The translations under genes and the position numbers were made by a program. A DNA stretch of 6,558 bases from NCBI GenBank assembly GCA_011620145.1, contig WOZT01000017.1, positions 1 through 6,558 of the forward strand, read 5' to 3'. Position 1 is the stretch's first letter. Each line of letters starts with the position of its first letter. This document shows positions 1 through 6,558 of the stretch, one piece after another. Source of the stretch: Gammaproteobacteria bacterium (GTDB lineage: Bacteria > Pseudomonadota > Gammaproteobacteria > UBA5335). The notes under the pieces are model-generated. The model saw only the letters and a program-made list of their open reading frames with translations. It was not told the origin of the DNA and ran no database searches.

Positions 1-1554
1 ACCGCCTCGCGATTGTGGACGCTGGACTACGCCTGGCAGGACGCCGAGTGGATGAAGCGGCGGCGCAATGCCAATGCGCTGGATGCGCCGATTTCGGTGT
101 ACGAGGTGCATCTGGGTTCATGGCGCCGCATCCCGGAAGAGGATAATCGTTCACTCAGCTATCGTGAAATGGCGCCCCTGTTGGCCGAGCATGTGAACAT
201 GCTTGGTTTCACCCATGTCGAGCTGCTACCGGTCACGGAACATCCGTTTTATGGCTCCTGGGGTTATCAGACCACGGCTTATTTCGCGCCGACCGCACGC
301 TATGGCACACCCCAGGATTTCATGTATCTCGTTGACTATCTGCATCAGGCAGGCATCGGTGTGATCCTGGACTGGGTGCCATCCCACTTTCCCAGCGACG
401 AACACGGCCTGTCCTATTTTGATGGCACCCATCTGTTCGAACATGCCGATCCGCGTCAGGGCTTCCACCCGGAATGGAACAGCGCCATCTTCAATTACGG
501 CCGCAATGAAGTGCGCTCATTTCTACTGTCCAGCGCGCTGTTCTGGCTGGATAAATACCATATCGATGGCCTGCGGGTGGATGCCGTGGCGTCCATGCTG
601 TATCTCGACTATGGCCGCAAGGAAGGAGAATGGATTCCCAATGTGCATGGTGGTCGGGAAAACATCGAGGCCATGCAATTCCTGCGCAAGCTCAATGAAG
701 CTGTTTATCAGGATCACCCCGACACGCAGACGATTGCGGAGGAGTCCACTGCCTGGCCGATGGTCTCGCGACCAACCTATGCCGGCGGTCTCGGCTTCGG
801 GATGAAATGGAACATGGGCTGGATGCACGACACGCTCAAGTATTTCCAACAGGATCCCATCCATCGCCGTTACCACCATGGCCAGATTTCGTTCAGCATC
901 TGGTATGCCTTCACCGAGAATTTCCTGCTGCCTCTTTCACACGATGAAGTCGTGCATGGCAAGGGCGCGCTGATCGGCAAGATGCCCGGGGACGAGTGGC
1001 AGCAGTTTGCCAATCTGCGCCTGCTGTATGGCTATATGTGGGCGCATCCCGGCAAGAAGCTTCTGTTCATGGGCAGCGAATTCGGACAGCGGCGCGAGTG
1101 GCAACACGAGGAAAGCCTGGAGTGGCACGTGGTGCAATACCCCTTGCATGGGGGCGTGCAGCGTTGGGTCGGTGATCTGAATCGTTGCTACCGGACACTG
1201 CCCGCGCTGCACGATCTGGATTTCAGCGGAGAGGGTTTTTCCTGGGTGGATTTCCAGGATTGGGAAGAATCAGTCTTGAGCTTCCTGCGCCATGGGAAGG
1301 GTCCGGAAGACACCGTCCTGGTGGTCTGCAATTTCACCCCGGTGCCACGTTTCAATTATCAGGTGGGTGTGCCCCACGGCGGGCGGTGGCAGGAAGTCCT
1401 CAACAGTGACGCGGCGATCTATGGCGGCAGCAATGTCGGTAATTTTGGCATGCTCGAAGCGGCGCCGATTGCCATGCAAGGCCACTTCCATTCCCTGTCT
1501 TTGGTCTTGCCGCCGCTCGCCGTGCTCTATTTGAAACCCATTTCTGCAAGCTGA
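1..1554 (+). CDS. glgB: 1,4-alpha-glucan branching enzyme GlgB, 5'-truncated by window edge
   Basis: GlgB cleaves alpha-1,4-glucan and rejoins the fragment through an alpha-1,6 bond, creating branches in cytoplasmic glycogen. The frame is open from base 1, and the TTG at 13 is internal rather than a start. Counting codons from base 1, the visible part has the family hallmark YEVHLGSW (34-41) and GH13 region I DWVPSHF (124-130). The nucleophile is Asp194 in LRVDAVASM, the acid/base is Glu247 in IAEEST, and the third carboxylate is Asp315 in SHDEVVHGK. The nucleophile-to-acid spacing is 53 residues, matching E. coli GlgB D405/E458 as I recall it. A C-terminal beta domain (about 415-517) ends in [10 protein letters not shown]. 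Roughly 220 N-terminal residues (the CBM48/N-terminal domains) should lie upstream. The catalytic core looks intact and functional. It is the first of three co-directional genes, 12 bases before glgE. Assignment as GlgB rather than another GH13 enzyme is secure. Confidence 0.97.
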   Translation, partial: TASRLWTLDYAWQDAEWMKRRRNANALDAPISVYEVHLGSWRRIPEEDNRSLSYREMAPLLAEHVNMLGFTHVELLPVTEHPFYGSWGYQTTAYFAPTARYGTPQDFMYLVDYLHQAGIGVILDWVPSHFPSDEHGLSYFDGTHLFEHADPRQGFHPEWNSAIFNYGRNEVRSFLLSSALFWLDKYHIDGLRVDAVASMLYLDYGRKEGEWIPNVHGGRENIEAMQFLRKLNEAVYQDHPDTQTIAEESTAWPMVSRPTYAGGLGFGMKWNMGWMHDTLKYFQQDPIHRRYHHGQISFSIWYAFTENFLLPLSHDEVVHGKGALIGKMPGDEWQQFANLRLLYGYMWAHPGKKLLFMGSEFGQRREWQHEESLEWHVVQYPLHGGVQRWVGDLNRCYRTLPALHDLDFSGEGFSWVDFQDWEESVLSFLRHGKGPEDTVLVVCNFTPVPRFNYQVGVPHGGRWQEVLNSDAAIYGGSNVGNFGMLEAAPIAMQGHFHSLSLVLPPLAVLYLKPISAS

Positions 1555-1560
1555 AGGAGG
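1554..1560 (+). promoter_or_regulatory. Shine-Dalgarno site of glgE
   Basis: AAGGAGG is a full anti-16S match ending six bases before the ATG at 1567. Its first A is the last base of the glgB TGA stop, so ribosomes finishing glgB terminate on top of the glgE ribosome-binding site. This favours translational coupling (inference) and fixes the glgE start at 1567 rather than at the in-frame ATG at 1582, which has no such site. Confidence 0.9.
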
Positions 1561-1566
1561 CCCACG

Positions 1567-3573
1567 ATGCCGGAAACCGGAATGGGTGATGGGCGCGCGC
1601 GCGTTGTCATCGAAGGTGTCACGCCGGAAGTGGATAGCGGTCGCTTCGCCATCAAGCGGGTGATCGGGGAGAGCGTGCAGGTCGAGGCATCCATTTTCTG
1701 TGATGGACATGATGTGCTGAGCGCGATCCTGCGTCATCGACCGCGCGGCGCGCCCGTGTGGCAGGAAACAGCCATGCAGGCGTTGGGCGGTGACCGCTGG
1801 CGGGCAGTTTTCGAGGTCGATGAACTGGGCACATACGAATACAGCCTGAGCGGCTGGGTGGATCATTTCCTGACGTGGCGTCACGATTTCCTGCGGCGCG
1901 AAGACGCACAGGATATTGCCATCGCCCTGCAAATGGGCGCCGACCTGATCGACGCTGCTGCACAACGGGCGCCGGGGCCGGAACGCAAGCGCCTGGTCGA
2001 CTATGCCAAAGCCTTGCGTAGCGCAGGCGCCACGGCCGAGGGACGCGCCATCGCGGTGGATCCCGAACTGGCGCGACTGATGGGTCGCCATGCGGAGCGC
2101 CGCCATGTCACGGAATATGACCGCATTCTGCGCGTGACGGTCGACCCGGTTCAGGCGCGTTTTTCCAGTTGGTATGAGCTGTTTCCGCGTTCCTGCACCA
2201 CTGCCGAGCTACCGCATGGCAATTTTGCCACCTGCGAAACCCGCCTGCCATACATCGCCAGCATGGGATTTGACGTGCTTTATCTGCCCCCCATTCATCC
2301 GATTGGGATCAGTTTCCGCAAAGGACGCAACAATGCCCTCACCGCCGGGCCGGATGATCCGGGCTCGCCCTGGGCGATCGGCGCTGCCGATGGCGGTCAC
2401 AAGAGCATCCATGCACAGCTGGGCACTCTGGCCGACTTTCAGCGCTTCATGCTGCGCGCCCGCGAGCACGGCATTGCGCTGGCCATGGACATCGCCTTCC
2501 AGTGCTCGCCGGACCATCCCTATGTGCGTGAGCATCCGGCATGGTTTCGGCATCGTCCGGATGGCACGGTGCAATACGCGGAAAATCCCCCCAAGAAATA
2601 CCAGGACATCTATCCCTTCGATTTCGAAAGCGAGGATTGGGCAGGTCTGTGGGCGGAATTGAAAAGCGTCATTGACTTCTGGATCGAGCAGGGCGTGCGC
2701 ATTTTCCGCGTCGATAACCCGCATACCAAGCCTTTTCCCATGTGGGAGCATTTCATCAGCGTAATCAAGCAGGATCATCCGGAGGTGATTTTCCTGGCGG
2801 AAGCCTTTACCCGGCCGCGCGTCATGCATCGCCTGGCCAAGCTCGGTTTCACCCAGTCCTATACCTACTTCACCTGGCGCAACACCAAGCGCGAGCTCAT
2901 CGCGTACTTCACTGAATTGACCCAGGATGATTCACGGGAATATTTCCGGCCCAATCTATGGCCCAATACCCCGGATATCCTGAGTGAGTTTCTGCAGTAC
3001 GGCGGGCGCCCGGCCTTCATGCTGCGCGCTGCTCTTGCGGCCACGCTGGGCGCCAATTACGGCATTTATGGCCCGGCTTATGAGCTGATGGCGAACCAGC
3101 CCCGCGAACCAGGCAGCGAGGAATATCTGGATTCAGAAAAATACCAAGTGCGGCACTGGGACTTGCAGCGGCCGGACAGTCTCAGCGGATATCTCGCCCG
3201 CCTGAACCGGATTCGCAAGGAGAATCCGGCCTTGCAGCGCGATTGGAACCTGCGTTTTCATGAGGTCGATAACGAACTCCTGCTGTGCTACAGCAAGTCT
3301 CATGAGACTGCCTCAGGTGAGCTCAACACGCTCGTTATGGTTGCCAATCTCGATCCGCACAATATCCAGTCCGGCTGGATCGACCTGCCCCTGGCGGCAC
3401 TCGGGATCGAGGCCGAAAGCGGCTACCAGGCGCATGATCTGCTATCCGATGCGCGCTATCTGTGGCAGGGTCCCCGCAATTTCGTGCGCCTGGATCCTGC
3501 CATCTCCCCACTCCACATTCTGCGGCTGCGCCGGCGCCTGCGTAGCGAACACGATTTCGATTACTTCCTGTAA
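1567..3573 (+). CDS. glgE: alpha-1,4-glucan:maltose-1-phosphate maltosyltransferase GlgE
   Basis: GlgE (GH13_3) transfers maltosyl units from alpha-maltose 1-phosphate to the non-reducing end of alpha-1,4-glucans and releases phosphate. The 668-residue length is normal for the family. Residues about 10-105 form the N-terminal beta domain typical of GlgE. The catalytic barrel follows, with PPIHPIG (241-247), FRKGRNN (250-256), region I around Asp308 with Ser314, and NPPKKYQDIYP (340-350). The nucleophile is Asp383 in FRVDNPHTKPF, the acid/base is Glu412 in FLAEAFTRP, and the third Asp is Asp470 in NTPDIL. From memory of the Streptomyces enzyme, Asn340, Lys343, Tyr345 and Asn384 match its phosphate-binding residues. 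The DNPHTKP motif separates GlgE from ordinary amylases and from TreS. The start is supported by an ideal Shine-Dalgarno site overlapping the glgB stop. The treS-mak gene for the enzyme that makes its substrate begins 16 bases downstream. Nothing appears damaged. Confidence 0.97.
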   Translation: MPETGMGDGRARVVIEGVTPEVDSGRFAIKRVIGESVQVEASIFCDGHDVLSAILRHRPRGAPVWQETAMQALGGDRWRAVFEVDELGTYEYSLSGWVDHFLTWRHDFLRREDAQDIAIALQMGADLIDAAAQRAPGPERKRLVDYAKALRSAGATAEGRAIAVDPELARLMGRHAERRHVTEYDRILRVTVDPVQARFSSWYELFPRSCTTAELPHGNFATCETRLPYIASMGFDVLYLPPIHPIGISFRKGRNNALTAGPDDPGSPWAIGAADGGHKSIHAQLGTLADFQRFMLRAREHGIALAMDIAFQCSPDHPYVREHPAWFRHRPDGTVQYAENPPKKYQDIYPFDFESEDWAGLWAELKSVIDFWIEQGVRIFRVDNPHTKPFPMWEHFISVIKQDHPEVIFLAEAFTRPRVMHRLAKLGFTQSYTYFTWRNTKRELIAYFTELTQDDSREYFRPNLWPNTPDILSEFLQYGGRPAFMLRAALAATLGANYGIYGPAYELMANQPREPGSEEYLDSEKYQVRHWDLQRPDSLSGYLARLNRIRKENPALQRDWNLRFHEVDNELLLCYSKSHETASGELNTLVMVANLDPHNIQSGWIDLPLAALGIEAESGYQAHDLLSDARYLWQGPRNFVRLDPAISPLHILRLRRRLRSEHDFDYFL

Positions 3574-3575
3574 AC

Positions 3576-3579
3576 GGAG
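3576..3579 (+). promoter_or_regulatory. Probable ribosome-binding site of treS-mak
   Basis: GGAG lies three bases after the glgE TAA stop and 10 bases before the ATG at 3590. It is a weaker and more distant site than that of glgE. A second candidate, AGGA at 3598-3601, sits six bases before an in-frame ATG at 3608 (another in-frame ATG is at 3605). Initiation could therefore be at 3590 or 3605/3608. The six residues in question come before any conserved TreS sequence, so homology cannot decide. Confidence 0.55.
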
Positions 3580-3589
3580 CAGCCTATCC

Positions 3590-6558
3590 ATGGAATCAGG
3601 AATAATGATGCCCGAAAGTCCCAAGCGCGAAGCAACGGTGGATTGGTGGGACGACCCGCTGTGGTACAAGGATGCCGTCATCTATGAACTGCATGTCAAG
3701 GCGTTTTTCGACAGCGACAACAACGGCGTCGGGGATTTCCGCGGTCTGACAGCAAAGCTCGATTATCTGCAGGATCTCGGCGTCAATACGCTATGGCTGT
3801 TGCCGTTCTATCCATCACCCTTCAGGGACGATGGCTATGACATCGCCGACTACCACAACGTCGATCCGAAATACGGGACGCGCGCCGATTTCAAGCATTT
3901 CGTGCGCGAAGCCCACCGCCGCCGGCTGAAGATCATCACCGAACTGGTCATCAATCACACCTCCGACCAGCATCCGTGGTTTCAGGCTGCCCGCAAGGCG
4001 CCGCCCGGTTCCTCCAAGCGCAATTTCTATGTCTGGAGTGACACGGACAAGAAATTCGCGGATACACGCATCATCTTTACCGATACCGAAAAATCCAACT
4101 GGGCCTGGGATGATGTTGCGCAAGCCTATTATTGGCATCGCTTCTTTTCACACCAGCCTGACCTGAATCACAACAATCCGGCTGTCGTCGATGCAGTGAT
4201 CCGGGTCATGCGGTTCTGGTTGGACATGGGCGTGGACGGCTTGCGGCTGGATGCGATTCCCTATCTGTGCGTGCGGGAAGGAACCAGCAATGAAAATCTG
4301 CCGGAAACGCACGAAGTCATCAAGAAAATCCGGGCGGTGATCGACGCGAACTATCCCAATCGCATGCTGCTGGCCGAGGCCAACCAGTGGCCCGAGGATG
4401 TGCGCGAATATTTCGGCGAGGGCGATGAATGCCACATGGCCTATCATTTCCCGCTGATGCCGCGCCTGTACATGGCGATTGCCCAGGAGGACCGCCATCC
4501 CATCGTCGATATCATGGCTCAGACGCCGGAGATCCCGGACTCCTGTCAATGGGCCATTTTCCTGCGCAATCACGATGAGCTGACGCTGGAAATGGTCACC
4601 AGCCGCGAGCGGGATTACATGTACAGCATGTATGCCGTTGATCCGTTGATGCGGGTCAATGTGGGTATTCGCCGTCGCCTCGCGCCGCTCATGGAAAACA
4701 ATCGCGAAAAGATCGAACTGATCAACTTCTTGCTGATGACCCTGCCGGGCTCGCCCATCCTCTACTATGGCGATGAGATCGGCATGGGTGACAATTTTTA
4801 TCTCGGTGACCGCAACAGCGTGCGCACCCCCATGCAATGGAGTCCCGATCGCAATGGCGGCTTTTCTCGGGCCGATCCGCAGCGTCTGTTTCTGCCGCCC
4901 ATGATGGATCCCATTTATGGGTATGAGGCGGTCAGCGTCGAAGCCCAGATGCGCAATCCGTCATCACTGTTGAACTGGACCAAGCGCCTCATTGCGGCGC
5001 GCAAGAATTACCGCGCCTTTGGCAATGGCACCCTGAGACTGCTTGATCCCGGCAATCGCAAGATCCTGGCCTATGTGCGCGAATGGGCGGATGAGAAAAT
5101 CCTGTGCGTGACCAATCTGTCGCGCACGGCGCAGCCCGTGGAACTGAACCTCGCCGATTTCAAGGGCCGCGTTCCCGTTGAATTGGTGGGTCAAGCCGCT
5201 TTCCCGCCGATCGGTGAGCTGCCCTACCTGTTGACCCTGAAGGGCTACGGGTATTACGCATTTCGCCTGGCAACCGACGTCGAGGCGCCCAATTGGCATC
5301 AGGATTACCTGCCCAATCGCGAATTGCCGGTGCTGGTCCTGACCGAGGGCTTCCTGACCTTCCTCAGCGGCCGGAGCATTGCCAGCGCAGTACGCCGCGC
5401 CATCGCCAGTCGCACCCAATCACAGCTGCAACACGAAATCCTGGCGCCCTATCTGCGCAGCAAGCGTTGGTTTGCCGGCAAGGATCGCACCATCATCCGA
5501 ATCGACATCCGCGAACAAAGCGAGTGGCGCGATGGTGGGGGGCAGTGGTTGTTGACCTTGATCGAGGTGCATTTCAGCGCAGGGGACCCGCAGCTTTACT
5601 TCCTGCCGCTGGCCATGGCATGGGAGGATGAAACCAGCGAAGAGAAATTGCGGGCGCTGCTGCCTTGGACCTTGGCCAAGGTGCGCGAGAAGGCGCGCAT
5701 GGGCATTCTTTATAGCGGTTATGGCGACAACGGATTTTGCCGCGCCCTGGTAAGGGCGATGGCGCGTGGCACAAGCGTGCCGCTGGGCGAGGGCAGCCTG
5801 CACTTCCAGGCCACGGGCGCCATCCCCGATCTGGCTGCGCTGGCTGACGAACCGGTTTATCACCCGGGGCTCGAACAGAGCAACATTGCGGTGTTGTTCG
5901 GCGAGCGGCTGTTCCTCAAATGCTATGGCCGCCTGCAGCGTGGTATCAACCCGGAAGTGGAGGTCGGCTGTTTCCTCACCCAGCAGGCGGCGTACAGTCA
6001 TGCTGTTCCCGTCGGCGGCTTCATGGAATACCGATCCCCGACGGGTGAGACCATCGACCTGGCTCTGCTGCAATCCTTTCTCGCGAATCAGGGCTCAGCC
6101 TGGAACTATGCGGTCGACTATCTGGAACGCACCCTTGCCGAGCCTTCGCCTGTTTCCGATGACGGTGAACCCAACCAGCACGCTTTCTTCATGCACCAGA
6201 TGAACAATCTGGGCAAGCGCACCGCAGAACTGCACCAGGCCTTTGGCAAGACGACGGGCAATCCGGCATTCGATCCGGAACCGGTAACGGCTGCAGACCT
6301 GGACCACTGGTTCGAAGCCGTACGCCAGGACGCGGTGCAGACCTTCGATCGCCTGGAGAGCCAGCTTGGTCAGATCCCGGAGGCCCTGCAAATGTCTTGC
6401 AAGACATTGCTGTCACACCGCCCGGCATTGCTGGCAGGCTTGCGCCCACAGGGGCTGGAAGACGGTCAGCTCATGCGCAGTCGCTATCATGGTGACTACC
6501 ACTTGGGTCAGGTATTGCGGGTCCAGGACGACTTCATCATCACCGACTTTGAAGGCGA
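3590..6558 (+). CDS. treS: bifunctional trehalose synthase / maltokinase fusion (TreS-Pep2/Mak), 3'-truncated by window edge
   Basis: The frame is open from the ATG at 3590 to the window end: 989 full codons plus two bases, with no stop or frameshift. The N-terminal half (about 20-562) is trehalose synthase, a GH13 enzyme that isomerises maltose and trehalose. It has WYKDAVIYELHVKAF near the start, then INHTSD (121-126) and HQPDLN (188-193). The nucleophile is Asp221 in GLRLDAIPYL, the acid/base is Glu263 in LLAEANQWPEDV, and the third carboxylate is Asp329 in LRNHDELTLEM. A beta domain ends at YYAFRL (555-560). After a linker (about 563-605) comes a maltokinase domain that makes maltose 1-phosphate from maltose and ATP. 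It has RSKRWFAGKDR, SNIAVLFG...LFLKCYGRL with a probable ATP-binding Lys, and GINPEVEVG. The catalytic Asp969 lies in HGDYHLGQ and the metal-binding Asp986 in TDFEG. About 110-120 C-terminal residues should lie beyond the edge. Related kinases often have RRL where this one has GRL after the Lys. Start choice (3590 or 3605/3608) is uncertain; the function is not. Confidence 0.95.
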   Translation, partial: MESGIMMPESPKREATVDWWDDPLWYKDAVIYELHVKAFFDSDNNGVGDFRGLTAKLDYLQDLGVNTLWLLPFYPSPFRDDGYDIADYHNVDPKYGTRADFKHFVREAHRRRLKIITELVINHTSDQHPWFQAARKAPPGSSKRNFYVWSDTDKKFADTRIIFTDTEKSNWAWDDVAQAYYWHRFFSHQPDLNHNNPAVVDAVIRVMRFWLDMGVDGLRLDAIPYLCVREGTSNENLPETHEVIKKIRAVIDANYPNRMLLAEANQWPEDVREYFGEGDECHMAYHFPLMPRLYMAIAQEDRHPIVDIMAQTPEIPDSCQWAIFLRNHDELTLEMVTSRERDYMYSMYAVDPLMRVNVGIRRRLAPLMENNREKIELINFLLMTLPGSPILYYGDEIGMGDNFYLGDRNSVRTPMQWSPDRNGGFSRADPQRLFLPPMMDPIYGYEAVSVEAQMRNPSSLLNWTKRLIAARKNYRAFGNGTLRLLDPGNRKILAYVREWADEKILCVTNLSRTAQPVELNLADFKGRVPVELVGQAAFPPIGELPYLLTLKGYGYYAFRLATDVEAPNWHQDYLPNRELPVLVLTEGFLTFLSGRSIASAVRRAIASRTQSQLQHEILAPYLRSKRWFAGKDRTIIRIDIREQSEWRDGGGQWLLTLIEVHFSAGDPQLYFLPLAMAWEDETSEEKLRALLPWTLAKVREKARMGILYSGYGDNGFCRALVRAMARGTSVPLGEGSLHFQATGAIPDLAALADEPVYHPGLEQSNIAVLFGERLFLKCYGRLQRGINPEVEVGCFLTQQAAYSHAVPVGGFMEYRSPTGETIDLALLQSFLANQGSAWNYAVDYLERTLAEPSPVSDDGEPNQHAFFMHQMNNLGKRTAELHQAFGKTTGNPAFDPEPVTAADLDHWFEAVRQDAVQTFDRLESQLGQIPEALQMSCKTLLSHRPALLAGLRPQGLEDGQLMRSRYHGDYHLGQVLRVQDDFIITDFEG
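6391..6408. repeat. 18-bp perfect palindrome inside the maltokinase coding region
   Basis: AATGTCTTGCAAGACATT reads identically on both strands, with no spacer and no extension on either side. It is translated in the kinase domain as part of LQMSCKTLLS, about 86 bases before the HGD motif. A perfect 18-bp palindrome is expected only about 0.025 times in a random window this long. It could bind a dimeric regulator or fold into a small hairpin, but coincidence within coding sequence is quite possible. No partner site, promoter or gene start is visible nearby. Confidence 0.4.

Noticed and set aside
1593..1603. GC dinucleotide run (GCGCGCGCGCG) near the glgE start, a possible slippage site for phase variation
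   Set aside because: Only 5.5 units, encoding Gly-Arg-Ala-Arg-Val in frame. Too short to suggest phase variation, and metabolic genes of this type are not known to use it.
1270..2106. A 278-codon open frame on the minus strand spanning the glgB-glgE junction
   Set aside because: It lies wholly antisense to two clearly conserved coding regions. Its translation has no recognisable domain and is rich in His, Arg and Gln, as expected from the complement of GC-rich codons.
3574..3589. Possible terminator or promoter between glgE and treS-mak
   Set aside because: The gap is 16 bases with no inverted repeat or T-run. It holds only the ribosome-binding site.
4148..4837. A 229-codon minus-strand open frame opposite TreS
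   Set aside because: It is antisense to the TreS catalytic core, where plus-strand motifs are all intact. The translation is low-complexity (His, Ile, Val, Asp) and resembles no family I know.
5537..5542. Run of six G in the maltokinase domain, a possible frameshift or sequencing-error site
   Set aside because: The same reading frame continues with conserved kinase sequence on both sides, so no frameshift is present.
5669..5682. 14-bp perfect palindrome ACCTTGGCCAAGGT in the maltokinase domain
   Set aside because: About 0.4 such palindromes are expected by chance in this length, and GC-rich coding sequence raises that. It encodes ordinary residues (WTLAKV).
5420..6073. A 217-codon minus-strand open frame opposite the maltokinase domain
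   Set aside because: The plus-strand frame is continuous with conserved kinase motifs on both sides. The antisense frame has no ribosome-binding site or domain that I can recognise.

Overview
The window is a dense run of three plus-strand genes for alpha-glucan and trehalose metabolism, and together they cover most of the GlgE pathway. The order is glgB (5' end cut off by the window, 1-1554), then glgE (complete, 1567-3573), then a treS-maltokinase (treS-pep2/mak) fusion (3590 to beyond the right edge). The two gaps are only 12 and 16 bases. I see no terminator or promoter in either gap, so the three genes are almost certainly co-transcribed.

How the genes work together, from established knowledge of these families: the TreS half interconverts trehalose and maltose. 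The Pep2/Mak half phosphorylates maltose with ATP to alpha-maltose 1-phosphate. GlgE transfers the maltosyl unit onto a growing alpha-1,4-glucan and releases phosphate. GlgB adds alpha-1,6 branches. The result is a trehalose-to-branched-glucan route that does not need ADP-glucose (GlgC/GlgA). All the GH13 catalytic residues expected in the three glycoside-hydrolase-type domains are present. The kinase domain reaches its HGD and DFEG motifs just before the window ends.

Organism: GC content is moderately high (about 58-60% by eye). Shine-Dalgarno sites are classical, and TreS is fused to maltokinase, which is common in Proteobacteria, whereas mycobacteria and streptomycetes often carry the two as separate genes. 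A proteobacterium is the most likely source. I cannot place it further from this sequence alone.

The window is almost entirely coding, with no RNA genes, mobile elements, CRISPR arrays or non-coding stretches over 300 bases. I found no previously undescribed system. The points worth a second look are modest: the gene order with glgB first, the fused bifunctional enzyme, start-site ambiguity for treS, and an 18-bp perfect palindrome inside the kinase coding region.
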